Shown: positions 39,760 to 48,886 of the stretch, piece after piece
How the letters are laid out: each line of letters opens with the position of its first letter
How positions within the stretch are numbered: the first letter of the stretch is position 1
NCBI GenBank assembly: GCA_963708805.1
Contig: CAVPUA010000003.1
Span: 2,604,001-2,668,000 of the forward strand
Length of the DNA: 64,000 bases
Direction: 5' to 3'
Source of the DNA: CAVPUA01 sp963708805
GTDB lineage: Bacteria > Actinomycetota > Actinomycetes > Mycobacteriales > Jatrophihabitantaceae
Notes under the pieces: model-generated
The model's input: only the letters and a program-made list of their open reading frames with translations
What the model was told of the DNA's origin: nothing
Databases searched by the model: none
Made by a program: the position numbers and the translations under genes

Positions 39760-41592
39760 GACAGGTCTCCCGCGAACAGGGCCGGGTGCAGCTGGATGCC
39801 CTGATCCGAGAGCCGCTGCAGGAACATCGGCCGGATGCCGGTGCTGCGCAGCGTCCCGCGGAAGCGGCCGTTCTCGTCCAGGCCGGCGTGGTAGTCGAAC
39901 GTGAACAGGTCCTGCAGGGTGATCACGTCGCTCTCCATGCCGGTGACCTCGGTGATGTGCGTGATGCGGCGTGTGCCGTCGCGCAGGCGGGACTGGTGCA
40001 CGATCAGGTCGATCGCCGACGCGGCCTGCTCACGGATCGCCCGGGCCGGCAGTTCGACGCCACCCATCAGCACCATCGTCTCGAGGCGGGAAAGCGCATC
40101 GCGGGGCGAGTTGGCGTGCAGGGTGGTGAGCGAGCCGTCGTGGCCGGTGTTCATCGCCTGCAGCATGTCGAGCGCGGCGCCGTCACGAACCTCACCGATG
40201 ATGATGCGATCGGGCCGCATACGCAGGCTGTTGCGCAGCAGATGCCGGATGGTGATCTCGCCCTTGCCCTCGATGTTGACCGGCCGCGACTCCAGGCGGA
40301 CCACGTGGGCCTGGTTGAGCTGCAGTTCGGCCGCGTCCTCGATCGTGACGATGCGCTCGTTGTCGGGGATGAAGGACGACAGCACGTTCAGCGTCGTCGT
40401 CTTGCCCGAGCCCGTGCCGCCGCTGATGAGGACGTTCAGCCGTCCGACGAGGCAGGCGTGCAGCAACCCGGCCGTCGCCGGCGTCATCGTGCCGTAGCCG
40501 ATCAGATCGTTGACGCCGAGCGGCTCGGCGGCGAACTTCCGGATGGTCAGCATCGGGCCGTCCAGCGACACCGGCGAGATGACCGCGTTGACACGCGAGC
40601 CGTCAGGCAGGCGGGCATCGACCATCGGGCTCGACTCGTCGATGCGACGCCCCACCCGGCCGACGATCTTCTCGATGGTGCGTCGCAGGTGCTGATCGTC
40701 GGAGAACGCGGCCTCGACCTCATGCAGTTTGCCGGCGCGCTCGATGTAGATCTGGTCGGCCCCGTTCACCATGATCTCGGTGACCTCGCGGTCGCGCAGG
40801 AAGGGCTCCAGCGGTCCGTAGCCGAGGATCTCGTCGAAGATCTCCTCCGAGATCCGCGTCCGGTCGGCCGTGCTGATCAGCGTGTCGTCCGAGGTCATGA
40901 CCTGGTGCAGCGTGTTGCGCACCCGGAAGGCGAGTTCCTGCTCGTTCATCTGGGCGTCGTAGAGCGTGGGGCCGAGCGCGTCGAGCAGGGCGGCGTGCAC
41001 CTTGCGCTTGATCGCCGGCCAGCGGATCGACGTAACGCGTGCTGTGGCGGCTCGCGGGCCGCGTCAGGTCGACGCGGGACGGCTCGGCGTCGAAGAGGGC
41101 CTCGGTGAGGCCGACGGGCGACGGCGCGGAGTCGGCCGGGGGCTCCGCGGAAACCTCGTCCGGGACGCTTTCGATCGGCACGACGATAGCCGCGGCGGGC
41201 TCGGCCGAGTCGGTGTCGGCGGCCGATTCGAGGACGGCTTCGGGCGCCGTCTCGCCGACCGGCTGGGCGGTGGGCTGCTCGGACGTGGGGTCCGGGGCGG
41301 CGGTGACGTCGCCCGTGTTCGTGACCGTGTCCGTCTCGACCACCGGGTCGGCCACCGGCGACGTGACGGCCTCGACCGCTGCGGGCCGGGTGCGGCGGGC
41401 AGCGGGGGTACGCCGGGCGGCCGGCGTCCGCTTGGTCGTCCGAGCCGCTGGGGCTGACGTTGGGGCTGACGCTGTGGCCGACGTCGGCGCTGACGACTTC
41501 GGCGCGGGGGCCGATGTGAGGCTGCGCGCTTCGGCCGCGGCGCTCGGCGCCACATCGTTGCGGGCGGCTGCGAGCCGGTCAGAGAGCTTCAT
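39756..41592 (-). CDS. cpaF: Tad secretion ATPase CpaF/TadA (one frame break)
   Basis: Hexameric ATPase that drives Flp pilin assembly. The first 180 residues are a low-complexity Ala/Pro/Thr/Glu region. After TRYVDPLA comes AIKRKVHAALLDALG, then RISEEIFDEILGYGPLEPFLRD, Walker A GGTGSGKTTTLN, the Asp box ERIVTIEDAAELQL, Walker B RIIIGEVRDGAALDML and the His box TTLHANSPRDALSRLE. One extra base near 41016 splits the linker from the ATPase domain; removing it yields the joined sequence above. Corrected length is about 611 residues. ATG 41592 overlaps the cpaE stop (ATGA). Confidence 0.93.
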
Positions 41593-42455
41593 GACGTACG
41601 CATCCTCAACTTCAGGCCGAAACGGCTGTTACGCCGACCGACGGTGGCGGGTGTCCCGGTGATCGCGCGATCGGCCAAGGCCTGGACGGCGAGCGAGACG
41701 GGGTGTTCGGGGTGAGACAGCGAGAGGGGCACGCCGGCGTTGATCGACGCCGTGACGTCGAAGCTGGCCGGGATGGTGGCGTTGATCCCCGTCTTGATCG
41801 CGTTGGCGGCGTCCTCGACGCTCAGTCCGGCCTTGGGATCGGCGCGATTGAGCACGACGGTGCGCGTGACCTGCCCGTACGAGAGCAGTTCCAGCATGTC
41901 GAGCGTCAGCCGCAGGTTCTTGAGCGCCGGGATCTCGGGCGTGGTGATCAACACGTGGTGCTCGGCAACGTCCAGCGCTTCGAGAACGCATTCGGAGAAC
42001 TGGGCCGGCGTGTCGACCACGACGTACTCGTAGCGCTGCTTGAGCCGCCGCAACAGCGAGCCGACCAGGGCCGGTGAGATCCGCTCGGAGTCGCCCGGAT
42101 CGACCGGGGCCAGCACGCAGTCGAGGTTGAGCTGCCATGAGGTGACGAGCGCCGCCACCTGGTCGTCCTCGCTCATCGACGGGCTCTGATCGACGGCGTC
42201 GATCAGGTTGCGCGACGGGGTGAGACCGAGCGAGATCGCGATGTCGCCGAACTCGAGATCGAGGTCGACCAGGCAGACCCGGCGGCCTCCCCCGGCGCTG
42301 AGCGCCAGGGCGAGGTTCGCCGAGATCACGGTCTTGCCCGTCCCGCCCTTGGGCGAGAAGACGACGACCACTTGGCCGGGCAACCGCGGCCCGTCTTCGA
42401 GGACGTCTGCAGTGGTGTCAGGTTCTTGCTGTTCCGGATCGCTGGTGACGGTCAT
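41589..42455 (-). CDS. cpaE: Tad localisation ATPase CpaE/TadZ-like (MinD/ParA fold)
   Basis: 288 residues, intact. Deviant Walker A VFSPKGGTGKTVISANLALAL, the switch DLDLEFGDIAISLGL, Walker B YVVVDTPAQFSE and DVAEHHVLITTPEIPALKNLRLTL. It lacks the N-terminal receiver-like domain of proteobacterial CpaE/TadZ and has only about 25 disordered residues before the ATPase. It probably places the Tad machine in the cell. It starts at ATG 42455, 15 nt after the cpaB stop. Confidence 0.9.
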   Translation of the reverse strand: MTVTSDPEQQEPDTTADVLEDGPRLPGQVVVVFSPKGGTGKTVISANLALALSAGGGRRVCLVDLDLEFGDIAISLGLTPSRNLIDAVDQSPSMSEDDQVAALVTSWQLNLDCVLAPVDPGDSERISPALVGSLLRRLKQRYEYVVVDTPAQFSECVLEALDVAEHHVLITTPEIPALKNLRLTLDMLELLSYGQVTRTVVLNRADPKAGLSVEDAANAIKTGINATIPASFDVTASINAGVPLSLSHPEHPVSLAVQALADRAITGTPATVGRRNSRFGLKLRMRTS

Positions 42456-42470
42456 CCCCCGAACCGCCCG

Positions 42471-43289
42471 TCACTGCGCGATCAGCGGAGCGGCGTGGAC
42501 GGTGCCGGCGACGTTGGTGGTGCCCCCGCCGGTGGCCGTGACCGAGGAGTCCGACAGCAGGGCGAAGTAGAGCGTCCCCGCCGACTGGGCGTTGATCACC
42601 TGCTGGGCCTCGGCCTGCGAGACAGCAATCGTCACCAGGACGGTTCCGCCCGAGGACACCGTGCTCGTCGACGCGCTCTTGCTGCCGTCGACATCGGTCG
42701 GTGCGGACTGCGAGGTGGCGGTCACCAGCACCTTGGGCAGCACCAGGCTGGTCAGGTAGGGCTGGGTGCCGAGAACCGTGGTCGCGCCGGGGACTTGCTG
42801 CGGAGTGACCTGGAAGGTCCCGAAGATCGCGATCTCGGAGCCGGGCTGGACGAAGCCGGCGACGTCGGCGTTGCTGGTCATCGAGACCGAGATCGCGATG
42901 TCACCCTTGGGGATCGACACGGCGCCGGTGTTGGACGACGCGGTGCCGAACATCTCGTTCAGCACGATCTGGCCCGACGCGATGTCGGCGCTGGCGACCG
43001 CGGAGTCCGAGACGCCGGAGTCGACCATGCTGGTCAATGCGCTCTCGGGAACGGACGAGGCCGGCACGGTCTCGACCTTCAGGTCGCCGTCCTTGACGGC
43101 GTCACTCCAGCTGGTGCCTGCGGGAACCTGCTTGTGGGCGATGAGGACCTGGGCGGCCTTGGTGGCCGAGACGGCGCGCTTGTCGGCACCGCGTACGTAG
43201 GCGAACACCGCGAGCGTCCCGACCAGGGCCAGGGCGACTGCGGCAGCGACGAGCACTGATCGGCGCTTCATCTCATCGATCTCCTTCAT
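42471..43289 (-). CDS. cpaB: Flp pilus assembly protein CpaB/RcpC
   Basis: 272 residues with an N-terminal membrane anchor (SVLVAAAVALALVGTLAVFAYV) and an extracellular SAF/CpaB domain: VLIAHKQVPAGTSWSDAV, VASADIASGQIVLNEMFG, GDIAISVSMTSNADVAGFVQPGSEIAIFGTF and VTIAVSQAEAQQVINAQSAGTLYFALL. The anchor and periplasmic-type domain suggest a role in the cell-wall passage of the pilus. ATG 43289 or the internal ATG at 43271 (MKRRSV) could be the start. Intact. It is the first gene of the machinery operon cpaB-cpaE-cpaF-tadB-tadC. Confidence 0.88.
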   Translation of the reverse strand: MKEIDEMKRRSVLVAAAVALALVGTLAVFAYVRGADKRAVSATKAAQVLIAHKQVPAGTSWSDAVKDGDLKVETVPASSVPESALTSMVDSGVSDSAVASADIASGQIVLNEMFGTASSNTGAVSIPKGDIAISVSMTSNADVAGFVQPGSEIAIFGTFQVTPQQVPGATTVLGTQPYLTSLVLPKVLVTATSQSAPTDVDGSKSASTSTVSSGGTVLVTIAVSQAEAQQVINAQSAGTLYFALLSDSSVTATGGGTTNVAGTVHAAPLIAQ

Positions 43290-43401
43290 GTTGATCAGCC
43301 GAGCGGAAGGCCGGCCGTGCTGAGTGCGGCGGACACGGCCGCCGATTGACGTTCACATCGTGGAAACGACGTACGAGAACAGAGTGCGGAAACGGAGCCG
43401 A

Positions 43402-43434
43402 GTTCCGGCCGCACGTGTTGCGTGCGGCCGGAAC
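43402..43434 (-). terminator. Perfect 14-bp hairpin between flp and cpaB
   Basis: GTTCCGGCCGCACG (43402-43415) pairs exactly with 43421-43434 across a 5-nt loop, about 75 nt after the flp stop. Two weaker hairpins flank it (8-bp arms at 43312-43319 and 43334-43341; GGCCC/GGGCC near 43492). It may end most flp transcripts and let some read into cpaB. Confidence 0.7.
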
Positions 43435-43509
43435 CCCGGCGTCCACTGGCGACCCCCGACGCCAATGGCGACAGATGGGGATCAGTGCGTCGGCCCGAGG
43501 GCCGAGTGG

Positions 43510-43723
43510 TTACTTGGCAGCGTTGGACGTGATGCCGATGTGCGTGCCGAGGTCGTTGAAGAACGTGTTCAGCTGCGCCACCGAAAGCCGTCACGCCGGC
43601 GATGATCGCGATCGCGATGAAGGTGACGAGCAGTGCGTACTCGGTCGCGGTCGCGCCGCGGTCCTCACGGAAGTCGGCAACGCGGACGTGCATCGCGACG
43701 ATGAGCTTCAGAATCTTTTCCAT
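43510..43723 (-). CDS. flp: Flp/Fap-type major pilin (one frame break)
   Basis: About 70 residues. A basic leader (MEKILKLIVAMHVRVADFRED) is followed by the Tad prepilin cleavage motif RG-ATATEY, with Glu at mature position 5, and a hydrophobic helix ALLVTFIAIAIIAGVTAF. The usual C-terminus VAQLNTFFNDLGTHIGI appears after removing one extra G near 43582, ending at TAA 43510. ATG 43723. Pilin subunit of the adhesive Flp pilus; the leader would be cut by the A24 peptidase at 53 kb. Confidence 0.9.
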
Positions 43724-43825
43724 GGTGCATCCCCTGACTGGAGGTTCGCCGCGTTCACCGGGGCGGTGGGTGACCTCGTGCCACCCGACTCGCAAAGCTT
43801 CTCGGCCGGCGAGCTCGCGGCGTAG

Positions 43826-43861
43826 CGGCTGATCGACTGTCTTTGGCCAGCCGATCAGCCG
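43826..43861. promoter_or_regulatory. Inverted repeat in the divergent flp/tadE region
   Basis: CGGCTGATCG (43826-43835) is repeated inverted at 43852-43861 with a 16-nt spacer, in the 232-bp gap between flp (minus) and tadE (plus). A shorter palindromic run, GTCAGCCGTTCGGCCGAC, follows at 43866. These are candidate operator sites for the two divergent pilus units. I looked for a c-di-GMP riboswitch here and did not find the conserved core. Confidence 0.4.
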
Positions 43862-43955
43862 ACGTGTCAGCCGTTCGGCCGACATCGCGCGTCGATCGGG
43901 TGCACCTGGCCAAGATCCATTCCCACTGCGCCTGCTCGGTCTTAGCGTCGCGTCC

Positions 43956-44543
43956 ATGAATCTGCGCGCACGTCTCCGAAGGCGGCTGACCCAACCCCGC
44001 GATCGCGGTGCGGTCGCGGTCGAAGCAGCCATCATCACGCCGATCTTCATCTTGATCTTGGTCGGCGTGCTCGAGTTCGGCCTCGTCTTCAAGGACCAGC
44101 TGGCCGTGACATCGGCCGTGCGGGCCGGCGCGCGCATCGCCTCGGCCGAGCCGCGCAACCCCACGTTCGCCACCGACGCCGCCGCGGCCGTGGCCCGCGA
44201 GGGATCGGCGCTTGACTTCACGCAGGTCAAGTCGCTCTGGGTCTTCAAGGCCGACGCCAGTGGCCATCCGCTCGGCGCGGGCGGCACGTTCTCGTCGTGC
44301 AACTCCAGCTGCGTGCAGTTCACCTGGAACGCGGGCGCGGGCCAGTTCGTCGTGTCCGGTGGCTCGTGGCCGGCCGCCAGTCAGGACGCCTGCCAGGGCG
44401 AACAGGACAGTGTCGGCGTCTATCTCAACTTCAAGCACGACGGCGTGACCGACGTGTTCTTCAGCTCGATCGACCTCAGTAGCAACACCGTGATGGTGCT
44501 CGAGCCCTACGTCAGTGCCGACGCGTCCGGATGCCGGCCGTGA
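43956..44543 (+). CDS. tadE: TadE-like minor pilin
   Basis: 195 residues. A basic N-terminus then RGAVAVEAAIITPIFILILVGVLEFGLVFKDQLAVTSAVRAGAR is the TadE signature, with a pseudopilin-like helix and Glu after the GA motif. The extracellular part has four cysteines (SSCNSSC, DACQGEQ, SGC) that may form disulfides. Such pseudopilins are thought to prime or cap the Flp fibre. It overlaps tadG by 13 nt and is divergent from flp. Intact. Confidence 0.88.
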   Translation: MNLRARLRRRLTQPRDRGAVAVEAAIITPIFILILVGVLEFGLVFKDQLAVTSAVRAGARIASAEPRNPTFATDAAAAVAREGSALDFTQVKSLWVFKADASGHPLGAGGTFSSCNSSCVQFTWNAGAGQFVVSGGSWPAASQDACQGEQDSVGVYLNFKHDGVTDVFFSSIDLSSNTVMVLEPYVSADASGCRP

Positions 44544-46285
44544 GGCCGAGCGTTCGCGGTCGCTGGCGGGCCGGACTCCGGTGGCGCGGTCACCGTGACG
44601 ACTCCGGTTACATCGCCGTGGCGACCGCGATCATCACCCCGGTGCTGCTCGGCCTGGCCGCGTTCACCGTCGATGTCGGCAACTGGTACGCCCAGGCCGA
44701 CAACATCCAGCGCGCCGCCGACGCGGCCTCGCTCGCCGGCGTGACGTACCTGCCGGGCAACCTCGCGGCCGCCGAGGCGCAGGCGGTCAAGACGGCCGCC
44801 GCGAACGGCTACACCAACGGCGTCGACTCCGTCGTCGTCGATCCCGAACCGGTGTCGGGCAACCCGAACCAACTGCGCGTGACGATCACGCAGACGATCA
44901 GCAATTCGTTCGGGCAGCTGCTCGGCAAGCCGACCGAGACGATCACCCGGACCGCGGTCGCGAACTACCAGGCGCCACTGCCGTTGGGCAGTCCGTGCAA
45001 CGAGTTCGGCAACGGCCCGGACCCGACCATAGGCGCGATCAACCAGCGCAGTTCCAACTGCAGTTCCGCGGGATCGTTCTGGGGCAACGTCGGCAGTCCG
45101 CTCGCCACCAAGAGTTACGGCGACGCGTACCAGGACGGCGGCTGCGCGAGCGGAATCGACAACTGCTCCGGAACGAACTCCGACTACTCGACGAACGGTT
45201 ACTTCTACAGCATCAAGTTGTCCGCCCCGGTGACCAACTTGACCATCCAGTCGTTCGACCCCGCGTTCGTCTCAGTCTCCGACACCTGCGGCAGCAACTT
45301 CGGCAGCGGGGCGACGGCCGCGGTCAACGCCAAGAACGACGTGAACTACGACGTCACGTCCTCGACCTACAAGGAGGACAGCCAGCTTTACGCCGCCGGA
45401 GCGTCAAGCCCGTACTGCACGGGTGATCAGTTGTACGGATCGCTGCTCGCGAGCCAGGCGCCGGACACGACTTTCACGATCCGTCAGCCGTCTTCGTCGT
45501 CGAATCCCTGGGACCCGACCTCATATCCTGTCGTCGCCAGCTGCACCAAAACGTTCAAGGGCTACAGCGGCGACCTGTACACCGCGCTCAACGAGTGGAA
45601 CCAGACCAACGGCGCGATCACCCAGCCGGCCACCCCGGCGGCGACGTATCAGCCGGCAGTGGCCAGCGAATTCCGTCAGTGGGTGACCCTCTGTACCTTC
45701 CCGGGCACCGTGTCGGCCGGGACCTACTTCGTGCAGGTCCAGACGAACGCCTCCGGCGACAACACGAGCGGCAACGGGCACAACCGCTTCTCGATCAGGG
45801 CTACGGGCAGCGGTGGCGGAGACAGCTCGCACATCTCGATCTCGGGCTACACCGACATGGCGATCTACGCCAACGCGCCGAGCGCGACCACGACGTTCTA
45901 TCTCACCCAGGTGCAGCCTGGCGCCGCCGGACAGGTGCTGCAGTTGCGCTTCTTCGACATCGGGGACGCGACCTACTCCGGCGGACAGCCGTCCATCACG
46001 GTCAATCCGCCCTCGGACTCCAACGTGGGAGCGTTCAGCGGTTGCGTCGGCGCGGGGCCCGCTACCGGGGCGCTGACCAACTGTTCGATCGTCCCCAGCT
46101 CGGCCTACAACGGAAAATGGGAGACGATCTCGATACCCATACCGGCGACCTACACCTGCAGCTATCTGTCGGTGACCGGGTGCTGGGTGACGCTGACCTA
46201 CCAGTACGGCGCGGGCAACCAGCCGAGTGACACGACGTCGTGGGCGGCCAGCATCGACGGCACGCCGGTACGACTGACCCAATAG
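44531..46285 (+). CDS. tadG: TadG-like pilus protein with large cysteine-containing ectodomain
   Basis: 584 residues, intact. The N-terminal membrane helix region DSGYIAVATAIITPVLLGLAAFTVDVGNWYAQADNIQRAADAASLAGV matches the Tad (PF13400-like) domain. A long Ser/Thr/Gly-rich surface region of about 430 residues follows, with about a dozen cysteines and repeats of acidic and aromatic residues. It may be an adhesin-like tip or wall-contact module. The GTG/ATG region at 44531 overlaps tadE. A strong hairpin follows the stop. Confidence 0.88.
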   Translation: MPAVRPSVRGRWRAGLRWRGHRDDSGYIAVATAIITPVLLGLAAFTVDVGNWYAQADNIQRAADAASLAGVTYLPGNLAAAEAQAVKTAAANGYTNGVDSVVVDPEPVSGNPNQLRVTITQTISNSFGQLLGKPTETITRTAVANYQAPLPLGSPCNEFGNGPDPTIGAINQRSSNCSSAGSFWGNVGSPLATKSYGDAYQDGGCASGIDNCSGTNSDYSTNGYFYSIKLSAPVTNLTIQSFDPAFVSVSDTCGSNFGSGATAAVNAKNDVNYDVTSSTYKEDSQLYAAGASSPYCTGDQLYGSLLASQAPDTTFTIRQPSSSSNPWDPTSYPVVASCTKTFKGYSGDLYTALNEWNQTNGAITQPATPAATYQPAVASEFRQWVTLCTFPGTVSAGTYFVQVQTNASGDNTSGNGHNRFSIRATGSGGGDSSHISISGYTDMAIYANAPSATTTFYLTQVQPGAAGQVLQLRFFDIGDATYSGGQPSITVNPPSDSNVGAFSGCVGAGPATGALTNCSIVPSSAYNGKWETISIPIPATYTCSYLSVTGCWVTLTYQYGAGNQPSDTTSWAASIDGTPVRLTQ

Positions 46286-46293
46286 GGCTTGAC

Positions 46294-46336
46294 CGAGCCG
46301 AGGTAGCGACCGCCCGGTAGGCGCTACCTCGGCTCG
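46294..46336 (+). terminator. Perfect 15-bp hairpin after tadG
   Basis: CGAGCCGAGGTAGCG (46294-46308) pairs exactly with 46322-46336 across a 13-nt loop, 9 nt after the tadG stop. It lacks a T run. It probably ends the tadE-tadG transcript. Confidence 0.75.
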
Positions 46337-46463
46337 ATCAACTTCGCCGGTTCCGCTGTACCACTGGGATCTCGCCAGACGCTCGTTCTATCCACAGAGG
46401 CATGTGAGGCTCGGGTTTATCCACAGTCGGTCGGAACGATCCTCGACGGCGTCGCATTCTCGG

Positions 46464-46469
46464 TATCGT
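46464..46469 (+). promoter_or_regulatory. -10 box for a likely leaderless DUF222 transcript
   Basis: TATCGT ends seven bases before GTG 46477, and no Shine-Dalgarno sequence lies between them. This is the spacing expected if transcription starts at the start codon. Confidence 0.4.
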
Positions 46470-46476
46470 CGAACTT

Positions 46477-47901
46477 GTGTTCGAGACATTGTCAATGGCG
46501 CAGGCACCCACTCGGGTCGCCGCACTCAGTGACGTCGCGCTGGAGCTGACGACCGTGCCGATCGCGCCGTGTTCGGACGACGAGTTGCTCGAGATGCTGC
46601 GCGTGGCTGAGGCCGCCCACCGGCAGCTCGCGTTCTTCGACCAGGTTCTGCTCGCGGAGTTGGCGCAACGCGGGGTCGCGACGCGAGTCGGTTATCGGTC
46701 GCTGGGCGCGTTGCTGCGCGACGTCCTGCGGGTCTCTCCGTCGGCGGCGGCGGCCCGGTTGCGTGCGGCGGCGGTGGCCGGGCCGCGGCAGGCGCTGGAT
46801 GGGCAGGCCCTCGAGCCGCTGCTTGCGGTCGCCGCGCAGGCGCAGGCCGAGGGCGTGCTCTCGCCCGGGCACCTTCGGGTGATAGGCGACGTCCTCGACA
46901 AGATCCCGGCCGCCGCCCGCGCCGACTGGGCCGAGCCGGTCGAGGTGTCCCTGGTGACCCACGCCGCCGACTACGACCCAGCCACCCTGGCCAAAGTCGG
47001 ATGCCACCTGATCGATCTCCTCGATCCCGACGGCACCCTGAGCGACGACGCCGACCGAGCACGGCGCCGCGATCTCACGCTCGTGATCAACGCCGATGGC
47101 ACCGGCACCCTGCGCGGCACCACCGACGCCCACCTCACCGAACTACTGGCCGTGGTGTTCGACTCTCTCGGCCTGCGCCCGACCCGCCCCGCGACAGCCA
47201 GCGGTGACAGTTCCGATCGTCCTGGTCTCGATGGTGTCGAGGCCGTTGGCGGCGAGGCCGAGTCCGCCGACGCCCCCGCCGCGGCGACCGATGAGGGCAC
47301 CGCGCCGGCAGTCGCGTCCGACACCCGCACCCCCGGACAACGCCGCCACGACGCCCTCGTCGAAGTCCTGCGCCCGATCGTGTCCTCCGGACAACTCCCG
47401 GCCACCGGCGGCATCCCGGCCACCATCCTGCTCACCGCCACCGCCGACCAATGGGAAACCGGGCACGGCCTCGTCACTACCGGACACGGCGCCCTCATCA
47501 GCGTGCCCACCGCGCACCGCATCGCCGGCGGCGACGCCCGCATCGTGCCCGTCATCCTCGGCCACGCCAAAGAAATCACCGCCTACGGCACCGCGCACCG
47601 CATCTTCACCAAAACCCAGCGCTACGCCATCATCGCCCGCGACGGCGGCTGCACCTGGCCCGGCTGCGACCAACCACCCAGCATGTGCGAGGTCAACCAC
47701 GTCGTCCCCTGGAGGGACGGCGGCCAGACCAGCGTCGCCAACGGAGCCCTCCTGTGCGCCGGCGGCGACCACCCCAACCTCGACCACAATGGCTGGACCG
47801 CCACGATGATCAACGGCATCCCCCACTACATCCCACCTCCCTGGATCGACCCCCAGCAACGACCCCGCCGCAACTACCTCCACCACCCCGTCGACACCTA
47901 A
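46477..47901 (+). CDS. DUF222 / HNH nuclease protein of the 13E12 repeat family
   Basis: 474 residues, intact. The N-terminal helical DUF222 domain includes LRVAEAAHRQLAFFDQVLLAELAQRG and LGALLRDVLRVSPSAAAARL. The middle has a Ser/Asp/Ala-rich spacer (about 235-290). The C-terminal HNH domain is CTWPGCDQPPSMCEVNHVVPWRDGGQTSVANGALLC with the paired Cys, the conserved NHV histidine and the final His. Such proteins occur in many copies in actinobacteria, and some sit in mobile loci. Third-position GC differs somewhat in its C-terminal half. Biological role unknown. Confidence 0.9.
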   Translation: MFETLSMAQAPTRVAALSDVALELTTVPIAPCSDDELLEMLRVAEAAHRQLAFFDQVLLAELAQRGVATRVGYRSLGALLRDVLRVSPSAAAARLRAAAVAGPRQALDGQALEPLLAVAAQAQAEGVLSPGHLRVIGDVLDKIPAAARADWAEPVEVSLVTHAADYDPATLAKVGCHLIDLLDPDGTLSDDADRARRRDLTLVINADGTGTLRGTTDAHLTELLAVVFDSLGLRPTRPATASGDSSDRPGLDGVEAVGGEAESADAPAAATDEGTAPAVASDTRTPGQRRHDALVEVLRPIVSSGQLPATGGIPATILLTATADQWETGHGLVTTGHGALISVPTAHRIAGGDARIVPVILGHAKEITAYGTAHRIFTKTQRYAIIARDGGCTWPGCDQPPSMCEVNHVVPWRDGGQTSVANGALLCAGGDHPNLDHNGWTATMINGIPHYIPPPWIDPQQRPRRNYLHHPVDT

Positions 47902-48074
47902 CCGGTCCCGATCCAGCTGGGCCCGCGGGCCGGGACTGTCCGACTAAGGAGTGACTTGCACTGAACAGGTCGGCGGGTCTCACCGCTCCCATTCCTCCGT
48001 CGGTGGCGGGCGGCTGCTACCGCGAAACGATCGGTCTACGGTGACAGGGTTCTCTCCTACGAACGGATGCCGTG

Positions 48075-48476
48075 ATGGATTCGACCAGGGCCGCGATCGA
48101 GGAACACTGGCGGGCATCAGAGAGCGGTGACACCGAAGCCGAACACTCGATCTACGCCACGGACGCGATCCTGGACTATCCCCAGTCCGGGGAGCGCTTT
48201 CGCGGCCGTTCGACGATCGCTGCCCAGCGAGGCGGGCATCCGGCCGATCGCCACTTCACGGTGGTCCGAATAGTCGGAGGTGGCGATCTGTGGGTGAGCG
48301 AATGCGTCATCACCTACGACGGAGTGCCGACCTGTTCGATCTCGATCATGCAGTTTGCCGACGACCAGGTGACACACGAGACGCAGTACTTCGCCGATCC
48401 CTTCACCGCACCGGCGTCGCGATTGGCCCTCGCCGAGCCCATGCCGGGCCGGCGCCTCGGCCCCAGCGATGGCTAG
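48075..48476 (+). CDS. SnoaL-like (NTF2 fold) protein
   Basis: 133 residues. MDSTRAAIEEHWRASESGDTEAEHSIYATDAILDYPQSGERFRGRSTI is the opening of a nuclear-transport-factor-2-like fold, followed by GGGDLWVSECVITYDG and QFADDQVTHETQYFADPF. This family includes polyketide cyclases, isomerases and binding proteins, so the function cannot be assigned. ATG 48075 is preferred over GTG 48072. Its stop overlaps the nusB stop on the opposite strand. Confidence 0.8.
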   Translation: MDSTRAAIEEHWRASESGDTEAEHSIYATDAILDYPQSGERFRGRSTIAAQRGGHPADRHFTVVRIVGGGDLWVSECVITYDGVPTCSISIMQFADDQVTHETQYFADPFTAPASRLALAEPMPGRRLGPSDG

Positions 48477-48883
48477 ACAGTGACGGGCGGGGCGTCACGC
48501 AGCACGCGGGCCAGCACGCCGTTCACGAACCGGGGCGACTCGTCGGTCGAGAGCGCCTTGGCCAACTCGACCGCCTCGTCGATGCTGACCGCCGGCGGCA
48601 CGTCGTCACGCCAGAGCAGCTCGTAGACACCGATGCGCAGCACGGCCCGATCGACGCCGGGCATGCGATCGATGGTCCAGCCGTCGGCGTACTCGGTCAG
48701 GATCTCGTCGATGCGAACGCGGTGGGCCTGGACGCCCTCGACCAGCTCGACGGTGTAGTCGTTGACCGGCGGGTCGGCCATCCTCACGCGGTCGGCGAGC
48801 GTCTCGACGGCATCGGTGCCCCGAAGGTCCGCCTCGTACAGAACGTCGACGGCTCGCTTGCGGGCCTTGCTGCGGGCGGCCAT
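48473..48883 (-). CDS. nusB: Transcription antitermination factor NusB
   Basis: 136 residues, intact. All-helical protein that binds rRNA boxA with NusE. ARSKARKRAVDVLYEADLRG is the conserved arginine-rich N-terminus, and VDRAVLRIGVYELLWRDDVPPAVSIDEAVELAKALSTDESPRFVNGVLARVLR is the signature C-terminal part. ATG 48883 follows the efp stop by 3 nt. It is the last gene of the aroC-aroK-aroB-aroQ-efp-nusB unit. Confidence 0.95.
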   Translation of the reverse strand: MAARSKARKRAVDVLYEADLRGTDAVETLADRVRMADPPVNDYTVELVEGVQAHRVRIDEILTEYADGWTIDRMPGVDRAVLRIGVYELLWRDDVPPAVSIDEAVELAKALSTDESPRFVNGVLARVLRDAPPVTV

Positions 48884-48886
48884 TCG

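Noticed and set aside
43724..43955. c-di-GMP riboswitch upstream of flp
   Set aside because: I looked for the conserved core sequences on both strands of the leader and did not find them.
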